A stretch of 64,000 bases of DNA from G963668655 sp963668655 (GCA_963668655.2 CAXXPQ010000003.1:496001-560000); one strand, 5' to 3'; counted from the stretch's first letter, positions 17,619 through 26,469 are shown. The notes: generated by a model not told the origin, from the letters alone. Numbers and translations are program-made.

Positions 17619-17646
17619 AGAAAAACGGCGAGGGAACTCCTCGCCG
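17619..17646 (-). terminator. Terminator of the acyl-CoA catabolic operon
   Basis: CGGCGAGG (17626-17633) pairs with CCTCGCCG (17639-17646) with a 5-base loop; leftward it is followed by five T. It lies 26 bases past the stop at 17672. Confidence 0.85.
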
Positions 17647-17671
17647 CAGAAAACCGGGTCCATCGTTTCTC

Positions 17672-18829
17672 TTACGAGAACATATTCAACACCTGGCGCG
17701 CGATGACGATGCGCTGCACCTCGCTCGTGCCTTCGCCGATTTCGAGCAGTTTCTGATCGCGGTAGAAACGCTCGGCCGGATACTCCTCCATCAGTCCGTA
17801 GCCGCCGTGCAACTGCACGCAATGATTTGCACAAACGTGCGCGACTTCCGAGCAGTAGAGCTTCGCCATGGCCGATTCCGTCTTGAACGGCTTGTGATTA
17901 TCCTTCAACCAGCAGGCTTTGTACAGCAGGTTGCGGGCGGCCTCGATATACATGGCCATGTCCGCCAGCTTGAATTGACTGACCTGGAAGGCGCCGATGG
18001 GTCGCCCGAACTGCTTGCGCTCCATGGAATAACGCGCCGCCGCCTCGAACGCGCCCTGGGCGAGTCCCAGACCCATGGCTCCGATCGATAAACGCCCCAA
18101 GTCCAGGGTGGCCAGCATCTGGCGAAAGCCGTCGCCGCGTTTACCGAGCATGTTCGCTTCCGGCACCCGGCAGGAATCGAAATACAGTTCGCCGGTGTTC
18201 GAGGCGCGCCACATCATCTTTCCGTGCATCTCCTTGGCCTCGAATCCCGGGGTGCCGTTTTCCACAAGAATGCAGGAATACTCGGTTTTTCCACCTTCGT
18301 TCCGGGCGGTGACGCACTGGACAGTGCTGCCCAGACTCATGGAAGTGGCGCTGTTGGTGATGAAGATCTTGGAGCCGTTCAAGACCCAGTGGCCGTCTTC
18401 CAGAACGGCCTTGGTCTTGCTGCCCCCGGCGTCGGTCCCGGCCTCGGGTTCGGTCAGTCCGAATCCCCACAGCTTCCGGCCCGAGCATAACTCAGGAAGA
18501 TACTTGCGTTTTTGCTCTTCCGATCCGAAATAGTACAGCGGCCCGATGCCCAGGCTGTTGCCCGCCGCCACCGTCGCGGCATGGGATCCGTCCACTCGGG
18601 CGAGTTCCTCCACGGCGATGATGTAGGACAGATAATCCATACCCTGGCCGCCGTATTCCGGATCCACCACGCAGCCGAACAGCCCCATTTCGCCCATCTG
18701 GCGCGTCAATTCGGGGGAAAACGTCTCGGTTTTGCTCAGTTCCCTGGCCTTCGGACCGATCTCGTTCTCCGCGAAGTCCCGTACCGATTTCCGTAGAATC
18801 TCCTGCTCTTCCGCCAAATTGAAATCCAT
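17672..18829 (-). CDS. Acyl-CoA dehydrogenase (short/branched chain type)
   Basis: FAD enzyme forming a trans-2 double bond in an acyl-CoA, passing electrons to ETF. The 385 residues show the family order: FNLAEEQEILRKSVRDF, GLTEPEAGTDAGG, ITNSATSMSLG, RKQFGRPIGAFQ, CVQLHGGYGLMEEYPAERFYRD and the C-terminal IGEGTSEVQRIVIAR, where the Glu of EGTSE is the catalytic base in short-chain members. GAGGTGGGAG lies directly before the ATG at 18829; a frame running further upstream is unlikely to be used. It is separated from the mutase small subunit by 171 bases with two inverted repeats, so it may have separate control. The context suggests a C4 or branched-chain substrate. Confidence 0.92.
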   Translation of the reverse strand: MDFNLAEEQEILRKSVRDFAENEIGPKARELSKTETFSPELTRQMGEMGLFGCVVDPEYGGQGMDYLSYIIAVEELARVDGSHAATVAAGNSLGIGPLYYFGSEEQKRKYLPELCSGRKLWGFGLTEPEAGTDAGGSKTKAVLEDGHWVLNGSKIFITNSATSMSLGSTVQCVTARNEGGKTEYSCILVENGTPGFEAKEMHGKMMWRASNTGELYFDSCRVPEANMLGKRGDGFRQMLATLDLGRLSIGAMGLGLAQGAFEAAARYSMERKQFGRPIGAFQVSQFKLADMAMYIEAARNLLYKACWLKDNHKPFKTESAMAKLYCSEVAHVCANHCVQLHGGYGLMEEYPAERFYRDQKLLEIGEGTSEVQRIVIARQVLNMFS

Positions 18830-18900
18830 CTCCCACCTCGTTTCCTGGTTTTGAACACACGACCGCGACTCTTGCGAAAGCGACGTCGGAAAGAGCACGG

Positions 18901-18925
18901 AATTGTCCCTTCCTCATGGACAATT
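18901..18925. repeat. Inverted repeat AATTGTCC-9-GGACAATT
   Basis: Perfect 8-base arms at 18901-18908 and 18918-18925, upstream of the acyl-CoA dehydrogenase start at 18829. Size and place suit an operator; no T tract. Confidence 0.4.
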
Positions 18926-18938
18926 TCATGCTCCCGCG

Positions 18939-18960
18939 CGAACCGGACGTATCCGGTTCG
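18939..18960. repeat. Hairpin CGAACCGGA-4-TCCGGTTCG
   Basis: Perfect 9-pair stem with a 4-base loop, 41 bases past the mutase small-subunit stop. Without a T tract it could be an mRNA-stabilising or processing stem or a factor-dependent terminator. Confidence 0.4.
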
Positions 18961-19000
18961 GGTGGAAAAGGCGGAGGTGGGTGATGGCGAACGCGGGCGG

Positions 19001-19417
19001 TCAGGCTGCCGATACTTTACGTTTGAAGGCCCGCTTCACGAATTCAACGATGTCTTGCGTGTCTGTCCCCGGTGGAAACAACTCCGCCACTCCGGCGTCT
19101 TTCAGGACATGCATGTCCTTCTCGGGCACGATGCCCCCTCCGAAAACGATGATATCGTCGGCCTTTTTTTCGCGGAGCAGCTCGATAATTCGCGGGAACA
19201 GGTAGAGATGGGCGCCGGACATGACGGAAAGTCCGACGAAATCAACGTCCTCTTGAATGGCGGCCGCGACGATCATTTCCGGAGTCTGATGCAAACCCGT
19301 ATATATCACTTCGAAACCGGCGTCCCGCAGGGCCCGGGCGACGATCTTCGCCCCCCGGTCGTGCCCGTCCAGTCCGGGCTTGCCGATCAACACGCGTATT
19401 TTCATGGCGTCGGTCAT
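19001..19417 (-). CDS. B12-binding small subunit of acyl-CoA mutase (IcmB-like)
   Basis: A 138-residue cobalamin-binding protein that supplies the adenosylcobalamin cofactor to a separate large subunit. The motif DGHDRG (His19 is the lower cobalt ligand) is at the N terminus, followed by GLSVMSGAHLYLFP (the SxL element) and VFGGGIVPEKD (the GG element). Its length, with no catalytic barrel, matches IcmB of isobutyryl-CoA mutase and the C-terminal domain of methylmalonyl-CoA mutase. It lies 18 bases downstream of the large subunit, with AAGGAAC as ribosome site. Which substrate it serves depends on the partner; see the next gene. Confidence 0.92.
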   Translation of the reverse strand: MTDAMKIRVLIGKPGLDGHDRGAKIVARALRDAGFEVIYTGLHQTPEMIVAAAIQEDVDFVGLSVMSGAHLYLFPRIIELLREKKADDIIVFGGGIVPEKDMHVLKDAGVAELFPPGTDTQDIVEFVKRAFKRKVSAA

Positions 19418-19435
19418 GTTCGTTCCTTCCTGGCG

Positions 19436-21124
19436 TCAGATGTAGGCCGGATCCTGATACTCGCCGAAAACCTTGCGGAACGCGTCGCAGATTTCCTGAA
19501 GCGACACGTAATCGCGCACGGCGGCGATGATGTGCGGCATGGTGTTTTCTCCGCTCTCGGCCGCCCGGATCAGTGTCTCGATATGCTTCCGGACCGTCTC
19601 CGGATCCCGGGAATCCTTGACCTTGCGAAGGTTTTCGATCTGCGCGATTTCCGTTTCCTGGTCGATGTACAGCGTGGGGATGGGCTCTTCCTTTTCCAGG
19701 CGGTATTTCGTGACGCCCACCACCTCTTTTTCGTGGCCTTCCAGTTGTTTCTGGTACTTGTACGCCGCGTCGGCGATTTCCTGTTGGGGAAATCCGCGCT
19801 CGATGGCCTCGATGATCCCGCCCATCTCGTCGATTTTCCGAATGTATTCCAGGGCTTCCGCCTCAATGCGGTTCGTCATGGCCTCCACGGCGAAGCTGCC
19901 GCCCAGGGGATCGATGGTGTTCGCCACCCCGGATTCCTCGGCGATGATCTGCTGGGTGCGCAAGGCGATCATCACGGCTTCCTCGGTGGGCAGCGCCAGC
20001 GTTTCGTCCAGGGAATTCGTGTGCAACGACTGCGTGCCGCCCAACACCGCGGCCAGCGCCTGGATGGTGGTGCGGACGACGTTGTTGTAGGGCTGTTGGG
20101 CGGTCAGACTGCAACCGGCGGTCTGGGTATGGAAGCGGCACATCATGGAGCGCGGCTTCTTCGCCTTGAAACGTTCCTTCATCACGCGCGCCCAGATGCG
20201 CCGGGCCGCGCGGAATTTGGCGATTTCCTCGAAGAAGTCGCTGTGGGAATTGAAGAAATAGCTCAGCCGCCCGGCGAAGCGATCCACGTCCATGCCCGCG
20301 TCCACGCAGGCCTGCACGTAGCCGATGCCGTCGGCCAGGGTGAAGGCCAGTTCCTGGGCGGCGGTGCTTCCGGCCTCCCGGATGTGGTAGCCGCTGATGG
20401 AAATGGTGTTCCAGCGCGGAACGTTTTCCGAACAGAACGCGATCATGTCCGTAATCAGCCGCATGGACGGCTTGGGCGGGAAGATCCAGGATTTCTGGGC
20501 AATGTACTCCTTCAGGATGTCGTTCTGGCAGGTGCCGCCGATGCGGTCCCAGCCCACGCCCTGCTTTTCCGCCACGACCATATACATGGCCAGGAGGATC
20601 GACGCGGGCGGGTTGATGGTCATGGAGGTGGTGACCTTGTCCAGGGGGATCTTGTCGAAGAGCACTTCCATGTCCCGCAAGGTGTCGATGGCCACGCCGC
20701 AGCGGCCCACCTCGCCCCGGCTGCGCGGGCTGTCGGAATCGTAGCCCATGAGCGTGGGATAGTGGAAGGCCACGGAAAGTCCCGTCTGCCCGTTTTTCAG
20801 GAGATAGTGATAGCGCGCGTTCGTATCTTCCGGCGTTCCGAATCCGGCGAACTGACGCATGGTCCAGAAACGCCCCCGGTACATGGTGGGCTGGATGCCC
20901 CGGGTAAAGGGAAACTGCCCCGGCATGCCCAGGTCGTTTTCATAGTCGATGTCGCCGATGTCGTCCGGCGTGTAGATCCGTTTCACGGGGGCGTCGGAAA
21001 GCGTGGTGAACGTGCTGTCCCGCTCGGGACGCTTTTCCAGCACGGCGGCCAGTTCCTCCACCGTCCATTTTTCCTTCTGCCCCAGAACGTCTTGAATGGC
21101 TTGTGCCGAAAATAACTTGGCCAT
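19436..21124 (-). CDS. Acyl-CoA mutase large subunit, isobutyryl-CoA mutase-like (IcmA-like)
   Basis: B12-dependent radical mutase, TIM-barrel subunit of 562 residues without its own B12 domain. Family motifs include FPFTRGIQPTMYRGR, SVAFHYPTLMGYDSDSP, GYHIREAGSTAAQELAFTLA, FHTQTAGCSLTAQQPYNNV and SGVANTIDPLGGS. Two residues that set substrate in this family are Phe92 (RQFAGF) and Gln210 (KEYIAQ). Methylmalonyl-CoA mutase has Tyr and Arg there, 118 residues apart; isobutyryl-CoA mutase has Phe and Gln, also 118 apart, as here. So n-butyryl-CoA/isobutyryl-CoA is the more likely substrate pair, though automated tools would say methylmalonyl-CoA mutase. ATG at 21124 has GAAGGA; a TTG four codons upstream is weaker. 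Confidence 0.88.
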   Translation of the reverse strand: MAKLFSAQAIQDVLGQKEKWTVEELAAVLEKRPERDSTFTTLSDAPVKRIYTPDDIGDIDYENDLGMPGQFPFTRGIQPTMYRGRFWTMRQFAGFGTPEDTNARYHYLLKNGQTGLSVAFHYPTLMGYDSDSPRSRGEVGRCGVAIDTLRDMEVLFDKIPLDKVTTSMTINPPASILLAMYMVVAEKQGVGWDRIGGTCQNDILKEYIAQKSWIFPPKPSMRLITDMIAFCSENVPRWNTISISGYHIREAGSTAAQELAFTLADGIGYVQACVDAGMDVDRFAGRLSYFFNSHSDFFEEIAKFRAARRIWARVMKERFKAKKPRSMMCRFHTQTAGCSLTAQQPYNNVVRTTIQALAAVLGGTQSLHTNSLDETLALPTEEAVMIALRTQQIIAEESGVANTIDPLGGSFAVEAMTNRIEAEALEYIRKIDEMGGIIEAIERGFPQQEIADAAYKYQKQLEGHEKEVVGVTKYRLEKEEPIPTLYIDQETEIAQIENLRKVKDSRDPETVRKHIETLIRAAESGENTMPHIIAAVRDYVSLQEICDAFRKVFGEYQDPAYI

Positions 21125-21156
21125 GGTTTCCTTCAAACTCCCGAAAGGTTATGGCG

Positions 21157-22302
21157 TCATTCCCCAAGGACTTCCCTGGCGATGACGATGCGCTGCACTT
21201 CGCTGCTGCCCTCGTAAATCGTGGTGACGCGCACGTCCCGGTAATAGCGCTCCACGTCGTATTCCTTCACGTATCCGTATCCGCCGTGAATCTGCACGGC
21301 CTCCCAGCAGACGCGATTGGCGGCCTCGGTGGCGTAGACCTTGGCCATGGAGGCCTGCTTGGTGAAGCGGCGTCCGTTTTCCTTCAGCCAGGCGGCCTGT
21401 AGAATCAGCAGGCGGGCCGCCTCCATCTCGGTGGCCATGTCCGCCAGTTTCCACTGGATGGCCTGAAAGTCCGCGAGGGGCCGTCCGAACTGGCGGCGTT
21501 CCAGGGCATAGTCCCGCGCGGCGTCCAGGGCGGCCGATCCGATGCCCAGCGCCTGGGAGGAAACGCCGATGCGGCCGCCGTCGAGCGCCGTCATGGCCAC
21601 GCGAAAGCCCCGGCCTTCTTCGCCCAGTAAATGATCGGAGGGGATGCGGCAGTCGTCGAAGACCAGTTCCAGCGTGGACGAGCCGCGCAGCCCCATCTTG
21701 TCTTCCTTCTTTCCCAGGATCAGCCCGGGGGTTCCGGCGGGCACCACGAAGGCGGAGACGCCGCCCGCGCCCTTGATGTCGCGGTTCGTGCGCGCCCAGA
21801 CCACGAAGACGCCGGAATGGTCCGCCGAAGAGATGAACTGCTTCGTGCCGTTCAGCACCCATTCGTCTCCGTCTTTTACGGCCGTGGTCTTCATGGACCC
21901 GGCGTCGCTTCCCGAGGCGCTTTCGGTCAGGCCGAAGGCCCCGGCGACGGCCTCGCCGGAGGTGATCCGCGGAATGTACGTGCTTTTCAGCCTCTCGTTT
22001 CCGAACTTCAGGATCGTCTCGGCGACCATGTTGGTCACCGCCATGCCCACGGCCACCGCGCCGTCCGCCCGGGCGAGTTCGGTGACGGCCAGCGAATAGG
22101 CCACCACGCCCACGTCCGCGCCGCCGTAGGCTTCCGGAATGTTCATGCCCAGAAGGCCCAGTCCGGCCATGCGGCGATATTCCTCTTCCGGAAACGTGCC
22201 CGTCTCGTCCCGCCAGCGGGCTTTCGGCGCCAGTTCGGTCCGGGCGAAATTCCGGACCATGTCCTGGATCATCTGCTGCTCTTCGGTGGGCGAGAAGATC
22301 AT
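21157..22302 (-). CDS. Acyl-CoA dehydrogenase (short-chain type)
   Basis: A 381-residue flavoprotein dehydrogenase, probably for butyryl- or isobutyryl-CoA given its neighbours. It shows AFGLTESASGSDAGS, FISSADHSGVFVVWA, RRQFGRPLADFQAIQWKLAD, QIHGGYGYVKEYDVERYYRD and TIYEGSSEVQRIVIAR with the catalytic Glu. AAGGAGG precedes the ATG. It lies 32 bases upstream of the mutase and 34 bases downstream of the next dehydrogenase, to which it is clearly related, probably an old duplication. Electron acceptor ETF is not encoded in the window. Confidence 0.93.
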   Translation of the reverse strand: MIFSPTEEQQMIQDMVRNFARTELAPKARWRDETGTFPEEEYRRMAGLGLLGMNIPEAYGGADVGVVAYSLAVTELARADGAVAVGMAVTNMVAETILKFGNERLKSTYIPRITSGEAVAGAFGLTESASGSDAGSMKTTAVKDGDEWVLNGTKQFISSADHSGVFVVWARTNRDIKGAGGVSAFVVPAGTPGLILGKKEDKMGLRGSSTLELVFDDCRIPSDHLLGEEGRGFRVAMTALDGGRIGVSSQALGIGSAALDAARDYALERRQFGRPLADFQAIQWKLADMATEMEAARLLILQAAWLKENGRRFTKQASMAKVYATEAANRVCWEAVQIHGGYGYVKEYDVERYYRDVRVTTIYEGSSEVQRIVIAREVLGE

Positions 22303-22336
22303 GGGGCCTCCTTCGGACGGACGGCGAAGCCGCCGG

Positions 22337-23491
22337 TTACGCGTTCGGGCTTTCCTTCAACACGGCGTTGGCGATGACCATGCGCTGCACTTCGCTCGTG
22401 CCTTCGTAGATCTCCGTGATCTTGGCGTCCCGGAAATGGCGCTCCACGGGATAGTCCTTGACGTAGCCGTATCCGCCGAAGACCTGGATGGCCTTGGTGG
22501 TCACCCACATGGCGGTCTCGGAGGCGAAGAGCTTCGCCATGGACGAGGTCTTCGAATAGCGGCCGCCCTTGTCCTTCGCGGCGGCGGCTTGATAGACCAA
22601 GAGCCGGGAAGCCTCGATACGCGTGGCCATGTCGGCCAGCATCCACTGGATGGCCTGGAAGTTGGCGATGGGCTTGCCGAACTGCTGGCGCTCCAGGGCG
22701 TAGTCCCGCGCGGCTTCGAAGGCGGCCTGGGCGATGCCCAGCGCCTGGGAGGCGATGCCGATGCGGCCGCCGTCCAGGGTGTGCATGGCGACCTTGAAGC
22801 CCTTGCCTTCCTCGCCGAGGAGATGGTTCGCGGGCACCCGCACGTCCTCGAACACCAGTTCCGTGGTGGACGATCCGCAGATGCCGAGCTTGTCCTCCAC
22901 CTTGCCCACGGTGAAGCCTTCCGCGTCCGCCGGGACGATGAAGGCCGTGATGCCGCCGTGCTTGGCGGCCTTGTCCGTGCGGAAGAAGCAGACGGTGGCG
23001 GCGGCCTCGCGCCCGTTGGTGATGAAGTTCTTGGTCCCGTTCAGGATCCAGTGATCGCCGTCCTTCACCGCCGTGGCGCGCGTCCCGCCGGCGTCCGTCC
23101 CGGCGTTGGCCTCCGTCAGGCCGAAGCAGCCCAGTTTTTGCCCGGAGGCGAAGGGCTTCAGGTATTGCTCCCGGATTTCGTCCGATCCGAAATGGTAGAC
23201 GGGATCGCAGTACAGGGAATTGTTGACCGACAGAATCACGCCGGTGGAGGCGCAGCCCCGGCTGATGTTCTCGATGGCGATGGCGTAGGCCACGTGATCC
23301 ATGCCCGCGCCGCCCCATTCGTCCGGAATGGCCACGCCGAGCAGGCCCAGTTCCGCCAGTTCCTTCACGATCTCCGCCGGGAAGAGATGCTCCCGGTCGA
23401 TCTTTTCCGCCATGGGCTTCAGACGCTCGTCCGCGAAGCGCCTGGTCATGTCATGAATCATCTGCTGTTCTTCGGTCAACTCGAATTTCAT
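22337..23491 (-). CDS. Acyl-CoA dehydrogenase (short-chain type), second copy
   Basis: A 384-residue paralogue of the adjacent dehydrogenase, with FELTEEQQMIHDMTRRFA, CFGLTEANAGTDAGG, FITNGREAAATVCF, RQQFGKPIANFQAIQWMLAD, QVFGGYGYVKDYPVERHFRD and EIYEGTSEVQRMVIAN. It resembles butyryl-CoA dehydrogenases most closely in these motifs. ATG at 23491 is used because AGGAGA lies 5-6 bases before it; a TTG five codons upstream is the alternative. Having two neighbouring copies suggests separate straight and branched C4 (or C5) substrates. Confidence 0.93.
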   Translation of the reverse strand: MKFELTEEQQMIHDMTRRFADERLKPMAEKIDREHLFPAEIVKELAELGLLGVAIPDEWGGAGMDHVAYAIAIENISRGCASTGVILSVNNSLYCDPVYHFGSDEIREQYLKPFASGQKLGCFGLTEANAGTDAGGTRATAVKDGDHWILNGTKNFITNGREAAATVCFFRTDKAAKHGGITAFIVPADAEGFTVGKVEDKLGICGSSTTELVFEDVRVPANHLLGEEGKGFKVAMHTLDGGRIGIASQALGIAQAAFEAARDYALERQQFGKPIANFQAIQWMLADMATRIEASRLLVYQAAAAKDKGGRYSKTSSMAKLFASETAMWVTTKAIQVFGGYGYVKDYPVERHFRDAKITEIYEGTSEVQRMVIANAVLKESPNA

Positions 23492-23542
23492 TTCACTCTC
23501 CTGCAAAGATTGGAAACAGGCCGCCTCTCGAAACCGATGGAA

Positions 23543-24364
23543 CTATTCGCCGCGGAAGTTCGCCTTTCGCTTTTCCACGAAAGCCCGCGTGCCTTCCAGT
23601 CGATCCTCCGTGCAGAAGGAATCCATGAAGTAATCCATCTCGATCAGGTTTCCGTAATCCAGTTCCTTGTGATAGCCCTCGTTGATGGCGAACTTCGACG
23701 CCCCCACCGCCAGGGGCGCGGCCGCGATGATGCGCTCGGCCAGAGCCGTCACCTGGTCCATCAGTTCCTCCGGCTCGCAGACGTGGTTGACCAGCCCGAT
23801 TTCTTTGGCGCGGTTCACGTCGATGATGTCGCCGGTGTAGATCAGTTCCTTCGCCAGATTGCGCCCGATCAGGCGCGGCAGGCGCTGGGTGCCGCCGAAG
23901 CCCGGAATCAGTCCCAGCTTCACTTCCGGCTGCCCGAACTGCGCCCGGGTGGAGGCGTAGATGATGTCGCAGGAAATGGCCAGTTCCGTTCCGCCGCCCA
24001 GGGCGAAGCCGTCCACGGCGGCGATGACCGGGATGGGAAGGTTCTCCAGCATGCGCATGACGGTCTGCCCGGCCTGGGCGAACTCGCTCGGAGTGCGGCT
24101 GTCGTCCACGTCGATCTGGCTCATCAGCACGATATCCGCCCCGGCGACGAACGCGGCGGGCTTCGGCTTCTTGCCTTCCGCCGGCCGATCTTTCGCCCCG
24201 GTGATAATCAGCACCCGCAGATCCTCTTCCTCTTCCACCAGGCCGATGGCCTCCTGCATTTCCAGAAGCACGTCCAGGTTCAGCGCATTGAGCGCCTTGG
24301 GGCGGTTCACGGTCAGAAACGCCACCCGCCCCTTGATTTCGAACAGAATATTGCTGAAGTCCAT
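23543..24364 (-). CDS. Enoyl-CoA hydratase (crotonase)
   Basis: Hydrates crotonyl-CoA or similar enoyl-CoA to the 3-hydroxyacyl-CoA. The 273 residues keep both catalytic Glu: one in GGGTELAISCD and one in GQPEVKLGLIPGFGGTQRL. AAFVAGADI is the first oxyanion-hole segment. A loop of about ten residues rich in Lys and Pro (DRPAEGKKPKP) is inserted just before it. The C-terminal FVEKRKANFRG is typical. AAGGAG precedes the ATG. It lies between 3-hydroxybutyryl-CoA dehydrogenase and the dehydrogenases in reaction order. Confidence 0.94.
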   Translation of the reverse strand: MDFSNILFEIKGRVAFLTVNRPKALNALNLDVLLEMQEAIGLVEEEEDLRVLIITGAKDRPAEGKKPKPAAFVAGADIVLMSQIDVDDSRTPSEFAQAGQTVMRMLENLPIPVIAAVDGFALGGGTELAISCDIIYASTRAQFGQPEVKLGLIPGFGGTQRLPRLIGRNLAKELIYTGDIIDVNRAKEIGLVNHVCEPEELMDQVTALAERIIAAAPLAVGASKFAINEGYHKELDYGNLIEMDYFMDSFCTEDRLEGTRAFVEKRKANFRGE

Positions 24365-24410
24365 GCCGGTTCTCCTTGTTTATTTCCCGTGAAATCTCGC
24401 GGGATTTTCG

Positions 24411-25259
24411 TCAGTATTCGTAAACGCCGCGCCCGGTCTTCGCGCCGAGCATGCCCGCGTCCACGTATTTCTTCAAGAGCGGACAAGGTCGGTATTTGGA
24501 ATCGCCCAGGCCGTCGTGCAGCACGTTCATGATGGCCAGGCAGGTGTCCAGGCCGATCAGGTCCGCCAGTTGCAGCGGTCCCATGGGATGGTTGCAGCCC
24601 AGTTTCATGCCCGTGTCGATGGCGTCCGGCGTGCCGACGCCTTCCATCAGGGCGTAGAAGGATTCGTTAATCATGGGCATGAGGATACGGTTGACGATGA
24701 AGCCCGGATAGTCCGTGGCCTCGGCCACCGTCTTGCCCATCTTCTCGGAGGCTTCCTTCACCGCCGTGAAGGTTTCGTCGTTCGTGGCCAGCCCGCGAAT
24801 GATCTCCACCAGCTTCATCACCGGAACGGGGTTCATGAAATGCATGCCGATGACCTTCTGGGGCCGCTTCGTGACGGCGGCGATCCAGGTGATGGAAATG
24901 GAGGAGGTGTTCGTGGAGAGGATGGCCTCCGACTTGCAGACCTCGTCCAGTTTCCTGAAGATCTCGCGCTTCAGGTCCAGCCGCTCCGTGGCGGCCTCCA
25001 CGATCAGGTCGCACCCGGAAAAGTCCGCGTAGTCCACCGAACCCTTGACGCGTCCGAGCACGGCGGCCTTCTCGTCCTCCGCCATCTTGCCCTTGGAGAC
25101 GGCCTTTTCCAGCCGCTTGCCGATGAACGCGATTCCGCCGTCCACCAGTTCCCGGTCGATGTCCAGAAGCACCACGTCGTATCCGGCCACGGCCGCCACC
25201 TGGGCGATGCCGCGCCCCATCTGTCCCGCGCCGATCACGCCGACGGATTGGATGTTCAT
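24411..25259 (-). CDS. 3-hydroxybutyryl-CoA dehydrogenase
   Basis: NAD(P)-dependent oxidation of 3-hydroxybutyryl-CoA to acetoacetyl-CoA, or the reverse. The 282 residues are the length of the single-function Hbd/PaaH type. The N-terminal GVIGAGQMGRGIAQVAA is the dinucleotide motif, NTSSISITWIA and GMHFMNPVPVMKLVEII carry the catalytic Ser, His and Asn region, and the C-terminal domain contains NHPMGPLQLADLIGLDT. AAGGGAG precedes the ATG. It lies 28 bases from the thiolase. Confidence 0.96.
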   Translation of the reverse strand: MNIQSVGVIGAGQMGRGIAQVAAVAGYDVVLLDIDRELVDGGIAFIGKRLEKAVSKGKMAEDEKAAVLGRVKGSVDYADFSGCDLIVEAATERLDLKREIFRKLDEVCKSEAILSTNTSSISITWIAAVTKRPQKVIGMHFMNPVPVMKLVEIIRGLATNDETFTAVKEASEKMGKTVAEATDYPGFIVNRILMPMINESFYALMEGVGTPDAIDTGMKLGCNHPMGPLQLADLIGLDTCLAIMNVLHDGLGDSKYRPCPLLKKYVDAGMLGAKTGRGVYEY

Positions 25260-25287
25260 GTCCGTTCTCCCTTCGCTTTCGAGATTC

Positions 25288-26469
25288 TCAGACCGCTTCC
25301 ACGATCATGGCGTTGCCTTCTCCGCCGCCGATGCAGAGCGTCACCAGGCCGCGTTTGGCCTCGTGCTTCTTCATGGCGTGGAGGAGCGTCACCAGAAGGC
25401 GGCAGCCGCTGGCTCCGATGGGATGGCCCAGGGCCACTGCGCCGCCGTGAACGTTCACCTTCTCCAGCGGCACGTCCATCTCGCGCATGGCGTACTTCGT
25501 CACCACGGCGAAGGCTTCGTTGATCTCGTACAGGTCGATGTCCCCGGCGTTCAGGTTGGCCTTGCTCAGCGCGTTCTTCACAGCGCCCACCGGCGCGATG
25601 GTGAACCATTGCGGCTCCTCGGCGGCCTCGCCGTAGGAGACGAATTTCGCCATGGGCTTCGCGCCCAGTTCCTTGGCCTTCTCGGCGGACATGAGCACCA
25701 CGGCGGCCGCGCCGTCGTTGATCGAACTGGCGTTGGCGGCGGTGGTCACGCCGTCCGGATTGAAGACGGGGCGCAGCTTGGGCATCTTCTCGAAATTCAC
25801 CTTGGAGGGATTCTCGTCCGTGTCCACCACGGTGGTTCCCTTCTTGCCGGGAATCTCCACGGGAACGATCTCGTTCGCCAGCGCGCCGGATTCCTGGGCG
25901 GCGTGGGCGCGGCGGAAGGAACCGGCGGCGAATTCGTCCAGTTCCTCGCGGGTGAAGCCTTTTTCCTTGGCGCACAGATCGGCGAAGTTGCCCATGTGCT
26001 TCTGGCCGTAGGGATCCCAGAGGCCGTCGTGGACCATCAGGTCGATGATGTCGCCCTTGGGCATGCTCATGCGATAGCCGGTGCGGGCCTTGGGCAGAGC
26101 GAAGGGCGCGAGGCTCATGCTCTCCATGCCGCCGGCCACGATGATGTCCGCATTGCCGAGCAGGATCTCGTTGATGCCGAGCTGCACGGCCTTGAGCCCG
26201 GAGCCGCAGACTTTATTGATGGTGAGGCAGGGCGTCGAGGCCGGGATCTCCGCACCCAGGGCGGCCTGGCGGCCGGGAGCCTGTCCGGAGCCGCCGGTCA
26301 GGACATTGCCCATGATGACCTGCTGCACCTGTTCGGGCTTCACGCCGGCGTCGTTCAGGGCGGCGGTGATGGCGGTGCTGCCCAGTTTCACGGCGGGAAC
26401 GCCGGAGAGCGAACCCAGAAAAACGCCCACGGGCGTACGTTTGGCGCTGACGATGACGACTTCCCTCAT
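25288..26469 (-). CDS. Acetyl-CoA acetyltransferase (thiolase)
   Basis: Condenses two acetyl-CoA or cleaves acetoacetyl-CoA. The 393 residues contain the nucleophilic Cys in NKVCGSGLKAV, the His in GGAVALGHPIGASGCR and the second Cys in CIGGGEGNAMI. These define a type II biosynthetic/degradative thiolase. AAAGGAG lies before the ATG, which overlaps the stop of the MerR gene by four bases. It is the first enzyme gene of the operon. Confidence 0.96.
   Translation of the reverse strand: MREVVIVSAKRTPVGVFLGSLSGVPAVKLGSTAITAALNDAGVKPEQVQQVIMGNVLTGGSGQAPGRQAALGAEIPASTPCLTINKVCGSGLKAVQLGINEILLGNADIIVAGGMESMSLAPFALPKARTGYRMSMPKGDIIDLMVHDGLWDPYGQKHMGNFADLCAKEKGFTREELDEFAAGSFRRAHAAQESGALANEIVPVEIPGKKGTTVVDTDENPSKVNFEKMPKLRPVFNPDGVTTAANASSINDGAAAVVLMSAEKAKELGAKPMAKFVSYGEAAEEPQWFTIAPVGAVKNALSKANLNAGDIDLYEINEAFAVVTKYAMREMDVPLEKVNVHGGAVALGHPIGASGCRLLVTLLHAMKKHEAKRGLVTLCIGGGEGNAMIVEAV

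Larger units (their letters stand above)
17332..17671. other. Intergenic region upstream of rpsB
   Basis: Contains the rpsB leader and promoter and, at its right end, the terminator of the acyl-CoA dehydrogenase. GGCCGG (17440-17445) and CCGGCC (17450-17455) form a short hairpin in the leader, about 110 bases before the start, that could be a ribosomal-protein control site. No gene seen. Confidence 0.5.
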
